Shown here one piece after another: positions 8,490 to 16,674 of a stretch of DNA of 64,000 bases (the stretch's first letter is position 1; the number at the start of each line of letters is the position of its first letter). The translations under genes and the position numbers were made by a program. The notes under the pieces are model-generated. The model did no database searches, was not told where the DNA came from, and saw only the letters and a list, made by a program, of their open reading frames with translations. This DNA comes from Ilyobacter_A sp963675185 (GTDB taxonomy: Bacteria > Fusobacteriota > Fusobacteriia > Fusobacteriales > Fusobacteriaceae), in the NCBI GenBank assembly GCA_963675185.2, contig CAXXOH010000003.1, positions 806,001-870,000 of the forward strand, given 5' to 3'.

Positions 8490-10208
8490 ATGTTTTTACC
8501 TACAACCCGGGAAGAGATGGATAAAATCGGCTGGAGAGAGCTTGATGTTATCCTGATTTCCGGAGATACATATATAGATACCTCCTACAACGGCTCCGCA
8601 GTTATAGGAAAGTTTCTCGTAAAAAACGGATACAGGGTCGGCATAATAGCCCAGCCGGACACAAACTCCCCCACTGATATCACAAGGCTCGGGGAGCCAA
8701 AGCTGTTTTGGGCAGTTTCAGCCGGAGCCGTGGACTCCATGGTTGCAAATTACACCGCCACCAAAAAAAAGAGGAAGAATGACGACTTTACCCCAGGAGG
8801 CCTCAACGACAGGAGGCCTGACAGGGCTTGCATAGTTTATACCAACCTTATAAAAAAACACTTCAAAGACGGGCCCCCAATAGTCTTAGGCGGAATCGAG
8901 GCCAGCCTCAGAAGGATTGTGCACTATGATTTTTGGTCCAACAAGCTTAGGAAATCATTGCTTTTCGATGCCAAGGCGGACATACTCTCGTATGGCATGG
9001 GGGAAAAGTCCATGCTCGAGCTTGCCAGGGCATTTCAGTCAGGAGATGACTGGAGAGGTATAAGGGGGATCTGCTACATATCAAAGGAAAAAGAGAAAGC
9101 TTATCTGGAGCTGCCGTCCTACGAAGATTGCGTTTCCGATAAATTTAAGTTTATCGAAGCCTTTGAAAAGTTTTACGCCAACAATGACCCCGTCACAGCA
9201 AACGGCTTATGCCAAAAGCAGGATACCAGGTATTTGGTGCAAAACCCTCCTTCAAAACGTCTTACACGGGACGAGATAGACGAAATCTACAATATGGATT
9301 TTGAGAGGAAAGTCCATCCTTATTATAGAGCCCAGGGCGAGGTCAGAGCCCTTGACACAATAAAAAACTCCATAACCACTCACAGGGGCTGCTACGGGGA
9401 GTGCAATTTCTGCTCCATAGCCGTCCATCAGGGCAGGACGGTAGTTGAGAGAAGCGAGGCCTCTATAGTAGCTGAGGCTGAAAACATAGTGCAGGACATA
9501 AGCTTTAAGGGATATATCTCCGATTTGGGAGGTCCCACGGCAAACATGTACGGCATAGAGTGCGGCAAAAAACTCCAAAAGGGTGCTTGCCAAGACAAGA
9601 GGTGTCTTTACCCACATCCCTGCCCAGCTCTTAAAGTCAACCACAAAAAACAGCTCAGGCTTTTGAAAAGCATCAAAAGTATAAAAGGGGTTAAAAAGGT
9701 ATTTATCGCTTCAGGTTTGAGGTACGACTTGATCCTAAACGACAACGCCTGTGGGAACCTTTACCTGGAGGAACTCGTAAAAGACCATGTCTCCGGTCAG
9801 ATGAAAATTGCACCGGAGCATACGGAGGACCGCATCCTTTCTCATATGGGAAAACCCGGGAAATCCGTTCTGAAAGATTTTAAAGACAGCTTTTACGAAT
9901 TAAATAAAAAGTTCGATAAAAAGCAGTTTCTCACATATTACCTTATCGCTGCTCATCCGGGATGTACAGAAGTGGATATGAAAAAGCTAAAAGATTTTGC
10001 CAGCAGCGAGCTCAAGATAAATCCGGAGCAGGTGCAGATATTTACACCTACGCCTTCCACCTATTCCACACTTATGTACTACACAGAGGTGGACCCTTTT
10101 ACTGGCAGAAAGATCTTTGTAGAAAAAGATATAAATAAAAAGTACAAACAAAAAGAGGCAGTTACTAGAAACTTTAAAAACATCAAAAAATACGGAAATA
10201 AAAAATAA
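8490..10208 (+). CDS. ygiQ: YgiQ family radical SAM protein (UPF0313)
   Basis: A radical SAM enzyme of unknown reaction. The N-terminal half is a B12-binding-like/UPF0313 region (LDVILISGDTYIDTSYNGSA, LFWAVSAGAVDSMVANYTA, GGIEASLRRIVHYDFWS), and the cluster motif CYGECNFC (Cx3Cx2C) follows in HRGCYGECNFCSIAVHQGR at about residue 315. Later segments (MKIAPEHTEDRIL, YYLIAAHPGC, QVQIFTPTPSTYSTLMYYT) are strongly conserved in this family. The start was moved to the ATG at 8490 because AAGGTGG sits seven bases before it. der follows 26 bases downstream, so the two are probably co-transcribed. The family is certain, the biochemical role is not known to me. Confidence 0.9.
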   Translation: MFLPTTREEMDKIGWRELDVILISGDTYIDTSYNGSAVIGKFLVKNGYRVGIIAQPDTNSPTDITRLGEPKLFWAVSAGAVDSMVANYTATKKKRKNDDFTPGGLNDRRPDRACIVYTNLIKKHFKDGPPIVLGGIEASLRRIVHYDFWSNKLRKSLLFDAKADILSYGMGEKSMLELARAFQSGDDWRGIRGICYISKEKEKAYLELPSYEDCVSDKFKFIEAFEKFYANNDPVTANGLCQKQDTRYLVQNPPSKRLTRDEIDEIYNMDFERKVHPYYRAQGEVRALDTIKNSITTHRGCYGECNFCSIAVHQGRTVVERSEASIVAEAENIVQDISFKGYISDLGGPTANMYGIECGKKLQKGACQDKRCLYPHPCPALKVNHKKQLRLLKSIKSIKGVKKVFIASGLRYDLILNDNACGNLYLEELVKDHVSGQMKIAPEHTEDRILSHMGKPGKSVLKDFKDSFYELNKKFDKKQFLTYYLIAAHPGCTEVDMKKLKDFASSELKINPEQVQIFTPTPSTYSTLMYYTEVDPFTGRKIFVEKDINKKYKQKEAVTRNFKNIKKYGNKK

Positions 10209-10234
10209 ATTATTATATAAATTGGGGGTTAAAA

Positions 10235-11551
10235 ATGAAACCTATTGTTGCAATAGTAGGGAGGCCAAATGTTGGGAAATCTACCCTGTTTAACAAGCTT
10301 ATCGGTGAAAGGTTATCAATAGTAGATAATCAGCCGGGTGTGACCAGGGATAGACTTTACAGAGAAACAGAGTGGTGCGGTACAGAGTTCGTGCTGGTAG
10401 ACACCGGAGGTTTGGAGCCTAGAAACAACGACTTTATGATGTCTAAGATAAAGCAGCAGGCCGAGGTGGCCATGAATGAGGCAGACGTCATACTCTTTAT
10501 AGTTGACGGTAAAGCCGGGGTGACATCTTTAGATGAGGAGATAGCATACGTACTGAGAAAGAAAAACAAGCATGTTATACTTATAGTAAACAAGGTAGAC
10601 AACTATCTCGACCAACAAGACAGCGTGTACGAGTTTTGGGGATTAGGATTTGATTCGCTTATACCTATATCGGCAGAACACAAGACAAACCTGGGAGACA
10701 TGCTGGATGAGATTACGGACAAAATAAACAAAATAGAGCTTCCAGAGGAAGAAGAGGGCCTAAAAATAGCCATAATCGGTAGGCCAAATGCGGGGAAATC
10801 CTCTCTTGTAAACAGGCTTATGGGGGAAGAAAGAACTATAGTCAGTGATATAGCGGGGACTACAAGGGATGCCATAGATACCTCTTTTAGCTATAATGAT
10901 AAAAAATATGTCCTAATCGATACGGCTGGGATTAGAAGAAAATCAAAAGTAGAAGAATCCCTGGAGTACTATTCGGTGCTTCGTGCTATAAAAGCTATAA
11001 AGAGAGCCGACGTGTGCTTTTTAATGCTAGACGGAAAAGAAGGTCTCACAGACCAGGACAAAAGAATTGCAGGTATAGCCCACGAGGAGCAAAAACCTAT
11101 AATAATAGTCATAAACAAGTGGGATATAGTGGAAAAAGAAACGAACACCATGAAAAATTATGTGGATCTGTTGAGAGTGGACCTTCCATTCTTAAGCTAC
11201 GCACCTATAGAGTTCGTATCAGCCCTTACCGGGCAAAGGACTCTAAAACTGCTCGAGCTTGCAAATTTCGTGTCAGAGGAGTATACAAAAAGGATTTCTA
11301 CAGGTCTTCTTAATACTATTTTAAACGAAGCTACAATATTAAATGCACCGCCTACTAGAAAAGGAAGAGTTGTAAAAATAAACTACGCTACACAAGCAAC
11401 AGCGGCTCCACCGAAATTCATAATTTTCTGTAACCACCCGGATCTGCTGCACTTCTCATATTTAAGATATTTAGAGAACAAATTCAGGGAGGCCTTTGGT
11501 TTTGATGGGTGCCCTATACAGTTCATAGTGAAGAAAAAAGGCGAAAAATAA
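10235..11551 (+). CDS. der: Ribosome-assembly GTPase Der (EngA)
   Basis: An essential tandem-GTPase acting in 50S subunit maturation. The first G domain begins GRPNVGKSTLFN (residue 8) with DTGG and NKVD; the second begins GRPNAGKSSLVN (about residue 180) with DTAGIRRKSKV and NKWD; a C-terminal KH-like domain (KFIIFCNHPDLLHFSYLRYLEN) follows. The 438-residue length is normal. ATG at 10235 has GGGGG upstream. It is the last gene before a strong terminator, convergent with the dehydrogenase gene. Confidence 0.97.
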   Translation: MKPIVAIVGRPNVGKSTLFNKLIGERLSIVDNQPGVTRDRLYRETEWCGTEFVLVDTGGLEPRNNDFMMSKIKQQAEVAMNEADVILFIVDGKAGVTSLDEEIAYVLRKKNKHVILIVNKVDNYLDQQDSVYEFWGLGFDSLIPISAEHKTNLGDMLDEITDKINKIELPEEEEGLKIAIIGRPNAGKSSLVNRLMGEERTIVSDIAGTTRDAIDTSFSYNDKKYVLIDTAGIRRKSKVEESLEYYSVLRAIKAIKRADVCFLMLDGKEGLTDQDKRIAGIAHEEQKPIIIVINKWDIVEKETNTMKNYVDLLRVDLPFLSYAPIEFVSALTGQRTLKLLELANFVSEEYTKRISTGLLNTILNEATILNAPPTRKGRVVKINYATQATAAPPKFIIFCNHPDLLHFSYLRYLENKFREAFGFDGCPIQFIVKKKGEK

Positions 11552-11553
11552 TA

Positions 11554-11583
11554 AAAGAGCTGCCCTCGGGCAGCTCTTTTTTT
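11554..11583. terminator. Terminator between der and the convergent dehydrogenase gene
   Basis: AAAGAGCTGCCC-TC-GGGCAGCTCTTT followed by T-run; A-run on the other side makes it usable from both directions. Confidence 0.92.
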
Positions 11584-11585
11584 AA

Positions 11586-12743
11586 CTAGATTAATTTTTT
11601 GTATATAGCGATTAGATCTTCTTTTGTAGGTTGTTTCATTGTGTTGTTAGGGCTTCCGCTAGCTAATGCATCTGATGCCATTTTATCCAATGACGCTTCA
11701 TATTTAGCAACGTCAACACCTAGTTCAGATACTTTTGAAGGAATTTGAACATCGCTGCATAGTTTAGCTACAGCTTCCACACCTTTTTTAGCTGCTTCTA
11801 TGTCAGAAAGTCCTCTAGTATCTACTCCCATAGCTTCTGCTACTTTAGCAAATCTTTCAGGGCATCCTTCCATTGCAAACTCCAAGCAAGCAGGAAGTAA
11901 TATAGCGTTTGATACTCCATGCGGAACATGGAAAATAGCTCCTATTGGTCTTGACATTCCGTGAACTATAGTTACAGAAGAATTGTTGAATGCCATTCCA
12001 GCTTCTAAAGAAGCCAACATCATTTCACTTCTAGCTTCTACGTCTTTCCCGTTCTCAACAACCTTTCTCAAGTTATCTGCGATTCTTTTGATAGCAGCAA
12101 GAGAATATGTGTCAGTTAAAGGTTGGTTTTTCAAAGAAGTATATGCTTCAATTGCATGAGTTAAAGCATCTATTCCAGTTGCTGCAGTTACTTTTGGAGG
12201 AACAGACATAGTCAATAATGGGTCGTCGATTGCTATATCAGGTATTACATTTGGCCCTTTTAATAGCATTTTTACATCGTTTTTAGTATCTGCTACGATT
12301 GTAAACTGAGTAGCTTCCGATCCTGTTCCTGCAGTTGTAGGTATAGCAACCATTTTAGGAGTTTCGTTAGGTATTACTTTCCCCATGTAATCAGTTATTT
12401 TCCCTGGGTTAGTTACCATTGCCGCTATAGCTTTCATTGTATCAATTGGGCTTCCCCCACCTAATGCAATTAAAAACTGGCAGTCTTCTTTTTTGTAGAT
12501 TTCTAATCCTTCATCTACGAAAACGTCTTGAGTCTCTGCGTTAGCTCCATCGTAAATAGCGTACTCTACTCCATTTGCGTCTAATACCTTTGTTAAATTT
12601 GAAATATAGCCAAGTTGAACCATCATCTTGTCTGTTACTATTAAAGCTTTCTTACCAAGGGTTGCAAGTTTCTCCCCTGCTAATTCAAGTGCATTTTCAC
12701 CATAAAAAATTTGTGGTGGACATAAAAATTGTTTTGCTTCCAT
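11586..12743 (-). CDS. Iron-containing alcohol dehydrogenase (DhaT/AdhB-like)
   Basis: A type III NAD(P)-dependent alcohol dehydrogenase, likely used in fermentation to dispose of reducing power or to oxidise a short alcohol or diol. Visible are the nucleotide site GGGSPIDTMKA (about residue 96), the metal ligands in DALTHAIEAYTS and in HGMSRPIGAIFHVPHG, and VPTTAGTGSEAT. The length of 385 residues fits 1,3-propanediol dehydrogenase and methanol dehydrogenase relatives. Start ATG has AAAGGAGAGG upstream. It stands alone, with a promoter carrying an inverted repeat. The substrate cannot be read from the sequence. Confidence 0.88.
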   Translation of the reverse strand: MEAKQFLCPPQIFYGENALELAGEKLATLGKKALIVTDKMMVQLGYISNLTKVLDANGVEYAIYDGANAETQDVFVDEGLEIYKKEDCQFLIALGGGSPIDTMKAIAAMVTNPGKITDYMGKVIPNETPKMVAIPTTAGTGSEATQFTIVADTKNDVKMLLKGPNVIPDIAIDDPLLTMSVPPKVTAATGIDALTHAIEAYTSLKNQPLTDTYSLAAIKRIADNLRKVVENGKDVEARSEMMLASLEAGMAFNNSSVTIVHGMSRPIGAIFHVPHGVSNAILLPACLEFAMEGCPERFAKVAEAMGVDTRGLSDIEAAKKGVEAVAKLCSDVQIPSKVSELGVDVAKYEASLDKMASDALASGSPNNTMKQPTKEDLIAIYKKLI

Positions 12744-12783
12744 AACCCCTCTCCTTTCAAATTATACTTTATGAATTAAATTC

Positions 12784-12843
12784 AAAATAGTGTAAATAAT
12801 AACAATTTATACTATTTTAACACACAGTTCTTGCATTTTGCAA
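12784..12843 (-). promoter_or_regulatory. Promoter and inverted-repeat operator of the alcohol dehydrogenase
   Basis: Minus strand: TTGCAA (12838-12843), 18-base spacer, TAAAAT (12814-12819). Overlapping the -10 and the start of the transcript is an inverted repeat, AAAATAGTGTAAAT (12784-12797) and ATTTATACTATTTT (12805-12818), 13 of 14 positions complementary, seven bases apart. This is a plausible repressor site; the regulator is unknown. Confidence 0.55.
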
Positions 12844-13292
12844 ACACTTTTTATGTTTTTTAAATATCTTTCACCCCAAGATATTATCTTTAAAATTTTT
12901 AACATTTTTTTCTAAAACAATTAATTTAACTTTATATGAACTATATGCCAATAATCTCAAAACTTGCAGAGCTAAACTTCAAACTAAAACAAGCAACTTA
13001 AATCTTCTACCCAGATTCAATCCTTTATTATTTTTTTTATAGAGTTTGTTTTTTAGTTCTATTTTAACAATATATGTTACACATATTCAAGACTACATTT
13101 TTAAGTATACTCCACCATATCAATATATCAAACTATTTTTATATTCATTAATTTTTAAATAATTCCAAACACACATTCATAAGCAAAAACTACCATCTTG
13201 ACAATAACCCACACTGTCAACAACAAGCCGCTCCTCAGCAGATACTTTAAAGCCCCAATAGGATGCAAAGCTCCTCTTCTCTGAAATTTGAT
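12844..13292. other. Non-coding gap upstream of the alcohol dehydrogenase
   Basis: About 450 AT-rich bases without a convincing gene. It contains a small inverted repeat, AATATCTT/AAGATATT at about 12862-12884. A minus-strand frame at 13155-13289 has no usable start codon. Confidence 0.5.
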
Positions 13293-13353
13293 AAAAAATC
13301 CTAAAAAAATAGAGGGTGACAGCTGTCATTCCTCTACTTTTTTAGGATTTTTT
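13293..13353. terminator. Long hairpin downstream of the LacI-type gene
   Basis: Outer stem about 22 bp (AAAATCCTAAAAAA with its complement, and TAGAGG/CCTCTA) enclosing the perfect palindrome TGACAGCTGTCA at 13317-13328, with T-runs on both sides. It is likely a bidirectional terminator for the regulator transcript. Confidence 0.7.
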
Positions 13354-13495
13354 TCGTGGTTAGGATTCCCACAATATATAACTGTGTTGCTTATTTAGGA
13401 CTATTTTAGTTGAGCAAGCACACTTCTAAAAAGTTGCACTTACAGAAAAACATTTATATTTAAAATTAGACTATTATCACTTTAAGCAATGTTTA

Positions 13496-13509
13496 TGCAT
13501 ACGTGTGCA
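13496..13509. promoter_or_regulatory. LacI-type operator, downstream copy
   Basis: TGCATACGTGTGCA, identical base for base to the site upstream of the regulator gene at 14593-14606. Central CG and near-palindromic arms are typical of LacI-family operators. It lies 26 bases past the regulator stop codon. Confidence 0.7.
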
Positions 13510-13534
13510 AAAATGCTATTTTTTATACCCCACA

Positions 13535-14578
13535 CTACTTCTTCTTACTTGTAGATTCTCTGATTACCAGAGTAGGCTTAACAAACTTATACACAGGAGT
13601 TTCAATATAAACCGACTTTTTGTTAAGTACCTCTATAAGGTATTCGCAGGCAATTTTCGAAAGCTCTTCCCTTGGCTGGTGCACAGTTGTCAGTTTAGGT
13701 TTAAAGTACATGCCCATTTCAGAATCATCATATCCAATCACAGAGATGTCTTCAGGTACGCTGAATCCTATCTCGTTTAGCCCTCTGATAACACCTAATG
13801 CCATCAGATCATTTTGAGCAAATACTGCGGTTACACTTTCAAATAAGTTTTTGTTTTCCAACACTATTTTATAAGCTGACTCAAAAGTAAAGTTGCCATC
13901 TATTATAAGTTTTTCGTCAACTTCTACCCCTTTTTCTACAAGGGCACTTCTATACCCCTCTGTTCTCTGCAAAAATTCCTGCCCACCAATAGAATAATCA
14001 GCAGTAAGGCAAAGTATCTTCCGATGCCCAAGCTCCAATAGGTGCTCCGCAGCTATCTTTCCTCCAAAATAATGGTCGGTCGCTATAAGCTCTATCTTGT
14101 CTTCTGCGTCCAGCGTAGGTATGTAGTGCAGGAAAATATGTGGGATTCCAGCTTCTTTTATAAATTCTAGCTCTTCTTTGCTTATATCGGCATAAATTAT
14201 AATGAGTCCGTCTATTTTCTTTTGATTTATAAGTTTTTTTATGTTGCTCTCTTTAGTAAACCTGTTTCGGGGAAAAGTAACAATGCTGTCTAAATTTCCC
14301 CTTTCAAGGCTGTACCTTATATCACTCAGCAAACTGCTGTGGTATAGGTTCACACGAAATTCTTCCATTTGCTCTGGATAAATTATGCCTATTGTTCCAG
14401 TTTTTTTTGTATTAAGACTTCTGGCATTTGCATTAAACTGAAAATCCAGGTCTTTAGCAATCTGCTTTATCCTATTTTTAGTTTTCTCCGAAATAAGTGG
14501 GCTGTCGTTAAGACTCCTAGAGACTGTAGAATGGCTTACTCCAGCTATCTTAGCGATATCCTTTATTGTTACAGACAT
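13535..14578 (-). CDS. LacI/GalR-family transcriptional repressor
   Basis: A 347-residue DNA-binding repressor. The N-terminal helix-turn-helix is classical (TIKDIAKIAGVSHSTVSRSL, residues 4-23) with hinge residues ending AKDLDFQFNANARSL; the rest is a periplasmic-binding-protein-like sensor domain (GTIGIIYPEQ, DGLIIIYADIS, FAQNDLMALGVIRGLNE, ISVIGYDDSEMGMYFKPKLTTV, HQPREELSKIACEYL). The effector is probably a sugar or polyol. An identical operator lies on each side of the gene, the upstream one just after its own promoter, so it very likely represses itself. Its other targets are not obvious; the iol genes start 0.9 kb away but lack this site. Confidence 0.93.
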   Translation of the reverse strand: MSVTIKDIAKIAGVSHSTVSRSLNDSPLISEKTKNRIKQIAKDLDFQFNANARSLNTKKTGTIGIIYPEQMEEFRVNLYHSSLLSDIRYSLERGNLDSIVTFPRNRFTKESNIKKLINQKKIDGLIIIYADISKEELEFIKEAGIPHIFLHYIPTLDAEDKIELIATDHYFGGKIAAEHLLELGHRKILCLTADYSIGGQEFLQRTEGYRSALVEKGVEVDEKLIIDGNFTFESAYKIVLENKNLFESVTAVFAQNDLMALGVIRGLNEIGFSVPEDISVIGYDDSEMGMYFKPKLTTVHQPREELSKIACEYLIEVLNKKSVYIETPVYKFVKPTLVIRESTSKKK

Positions 14579-14592
14579 AACTCTTCATCCTT

Positions 14593-14646
14593 TGCATACG
14601 TGTGCATTATTTCTATTATTATAAAATATTTTTCAATTTTTGTAAA
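14593..14646 (-). promoter_or_regulatory. Autoregulated promoter and operator of the LacI-type gene
   Basis: Minus strand: TTTACA (14641-14646), 17-base spacer, TATAAT (14618-14623). The 14-base operator TGCATACGTGTGCA lies at 14593-14606, covering about +5 to +18 of the predicted transcript, a classic repression position. Confidence 0.8.
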
Positions 14647-14887
14647 TACAAAACTTTATTTTTCGATGTTTTTTTTAAGAGAAAAATGTTTCGTTTAAGG
14701 AACTTCTCGTTTTTTAAAACACATATATATCGATTTAGTCTGGTTTTTGACTCCTGATGTTAAAAAATATTAACACAACTGGCTGACTATTCTTTTTTAT
14801 GCAAAGTTTTTTTATGCTATACTTATATTGAAAAGAAATTTTAACAATCTACAACGTAGATTCATTAAGGCAAGAGAGGTGAAAATC

Positions 14888-15445
14888 ATGATTTCAAAAC
14901 CAATTCTTAAGGAAAAGTATTTAGAAATTTTAAGCATCTCTGTATTTTTGAGCATTATGGCTATTATGGTCTTTTCAGCATCTGTTATGACAACAAGCAT
15001 AAGCCTGAGAAACAATCTGTTAATTTTCAACGGATTAATCGCGCTGACTACAATAAGTTTATTTCACAACGATTTGAGATTTTTGCTAAATGAGTGTATT
15101 GAAGGGAATTTGCTGTTAGACGAATTGGAAACAGTGCACTTTTTCCATATCATAGTTATCTGCTTCAATGTAGTCTTCAACATATTCAACGATATAACCA
15201 TAGAAAAGGCTACAATGTTCCTTATAGTTTTTTCACTGTATATAATCTCTATTTTTTCACTGATGCATCTAGGAACTCGCCTGAAAAAATTCAACATAAA
15301 GTCTCTTAACATATACTCAGATCTTTTGGTAGTTTTCGGAGTTTTGTCGCTAACTATTTACCTTGCACCGCTAGCGAATCTAGTAATTAACTTTGCTTAT
15401 CCTTTCCTAGCGCTTACATTCCATTATCTAGAGGATAAAATTTAG
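14888..15445 (+). CDS. Small integral membrane protein, function unknown
   Basis: 185 residues with about five or six hydrophobic segments: ILSISVFLSIMAIMVFSASV, LLIFNGLIALTTISLF, VHFFHIIVICFNVVFNIF, MFLIVFSLYIISIFSLM, LLVVFGVLSLTIYLA and LANLVINFAYPFLALTF. A charged loop with acidic residues (NECIEGNLLLDELET) lies between the second and third. No family motif is recognised. The ATG at 14888 is preferred over an upstream TTG because AGAGGTGA lies before it. A TATACT at 14818-14823 is a possible -10. The gene is single, convergent with iolG across a shared terminator, and divergent from the LacI-type repressor. Confidence 0.75.
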   Translation: MISKPILKEKYLEILSISVFLSIMAIMVFSASVMTTSISLRNNLLIFNGLIALTTISLFHNDLRFLLNECIEGNLLLDELETVHFFHIIVICFNVVFNIFNDITIEKATMFLIVFSLYIISIFSLMHLGTRLKKFNIKSLNIYSDLLVVFGVLSLTIYLAPLANLVINFAYPFLALTFHYLEDKI

Positions 15446-15478
15446 GGATATACCTTTTAGGTATATCCCTTTTTTTAT
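15445..15478. terminator. Terminator between the membrane protein gene and iolG
   Basis: GGGATATACC-TTTTA-GGTATATCCC followed by T7; perfect ten-base stem overlapping the end of the plus-strand gene. Confidence 0.9.
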
Positions 15479-15481
15479 TGC

Positions 15482-16507
15482 TTATTTTCCGTACTCTATA
15501 TCAACTAGTTTTCCCGTCTCGAATGATTCTTTAAGTGCATAAGCAACCTCTGTTACCTTGGTACCGTCATATACAGTCACATTAGGTTTCCTTCCCTCAA
15601 CTATACAGTTTACAAACTCTTGCAGCTCATCTACATAAGCCTGCTCGAATCTCTCTAGGAAGTTTTGCGAACACTCTTTCCTCACTCCAGTAGTATCTAG
15701 TATCTCAACCAAATTCTTTTGAGGTACATTTGCAATCCTCAAAATACCTTCAGTCCCTATAATTTCAGTTTCTACATTATACCCGTGCGGAGCTGTTCTG
15801 CCGGCGAATAAAAACGCCATTGCATCGTTGTCAAATTTCATCAACGCCGATACGTTGTCTCCGTCTTTGTATTGGCCAAACTCAGGATGTGCGTAGCATC
15901 CTCCGATTGCCCAACCTTGTTTAGGTTCAGCATCCAGTAGCCATCTGGCTAAATCGATATCATGAACCGCCATGTCGATGAATTGCCCACCTGAATGAGC
16001 TGCAAATCTAATAGCTCCCTCTATGGCATGCTCAGGGTCTTGGCTGTAACCTCTAAATAAGAAAGGTTTACCGATCTTCCCATCCTCTATCATCTTTTTA
16101 GCATACGCATATGAAGGATCGTATCTCCTCATAAACCCTAGCATGAAAACTAATTCAGGGTGTCTCTCTACAGCTTTTTCTGCAATTTTACACTCCTCTA
16201 GATTAGTCCCTAGAGGTTTCTCAGAAAATACGTGCAATCCAGCTTCTAAGGCTTTCTCAATTTGTTCACAGTGTAGGTGAGACGGCGAGCATAAGAAAAC
16301 TGCATCCAGTTCCTCGTTTTTTATCATCTCATCGAAGCTAGTGTACCCATAAGGCACCCCCCACTTTGCTTGTACATCTTTCACTTGAGCCTCGTCAACA
16401 GCACAAACCGCCGCTAATTCTGCTTGCGGAATTTTAAAAGCGATGTTTTCAGCATGCTGAATACCTAACCTACCGAGTCCAACCATTCCAAATTTGATTT
16501 TTTTCAT
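15482..16507 (-). CDS. iolG: Inositol 2-dehydrogenase (Gfo/Idh/MocA family)
   Basis: Oxidises myo-inositol (or scyllo-inositol) to the 2-keto form with NAD+, the entry step of inositol catabolism. The Rossmann motif is MVGLGRLGIQHAENI (residues 8-22); the catalytic Lys is in FSEKPLG (about residue 97); the Asp/His pair is in DMAVHDIDLARW (about residue 176). Segments such as FMRRYDPSYAYAKKMI and AVHDIDLARWLL resemble Bacillus IolG. The 341-residue length is normal. RBS AGGAGGAAATGA precedes ATG. Third in the run iolC-iolJ-iolG, separated from iolJ by two repeated hairpins. It could be a related inositol or sugar dehydrogenase; the neighbours favour inositol. Confidence 0.85.
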   Translation of the reverse strand: MKKIKFGMVGLGRLGIQHAENIAFKIPQAELAAVCAVDEAQVKDVQAKWGVPYGYTSFDEMIKNEELDAVFLCSPSHLHCEQIEKALEAGLHVFSEKPLGTNLEECKIAEKAVERHPELVFMLGFMRRYDPSYAYAKKMIEDGKIGKPFLFRGYSQDPEHAIEGAIRFAAHSGGQFIDMAVHDIDLARWLLDAEPKQGWAIGGCYAHPEFGQYKDGDNVSALMKFDNDAMAFLFAGRTAPHGYNVETEIIGTEGILRIANVPQKNLVEILDTTGVRKECSQNFLERFEQAYVDELQEFVNCIVEGRKPNVTVYDGTKVTEVAYALKESFETGKLVDIEYGK

Positions 16508-16552
16508 TCATTTCCTCCTAAATAAGTATTTTTACAGTTATATATTTTTAAC

Positions 16553-16674
16553 ATTCTTAGAGGTCTCCTACCACCTCTAAAAACAAATGCTAAATTAATT
16601 TATTTTCCACAGTTTTAAAATTCCCGGAGGTCTCCTACCACCTCCGGGAACAAATGCTGAATTAAATTATTTTC
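16553..16674 (-). repeat. Two tandem hairpin repeats between iolJ and iolG
   Basis: Two units of about 57 bases. Each has an identical eight-base loop (CTCCTACC on the plus strand) closed by different but fully paired stems: TTAGAGGT/ACCTCTAA (16557-16580) and TTCCCGGAGGT/ACCTCCGGGAA (16621-16650). Both are followed on the plus strand by AACAAATGCT and ATTAA...TTTTCC. The second unit begins inside the last codons of iolJ. Paired changes in the stems suggest that the RNA structure is maintained. Confidence 0.8.

Noticed and set aside
13155..13289. Minus-strand frame that translates as a plausible short membrane protein (KFQRRGALHPIGALKYLL and onwards)
   Set aside because: No start codon with a ribosome site, the region is downstream of a terminator, and no homologue is recognised; could be a gene remnant, but the evidence is too thin.
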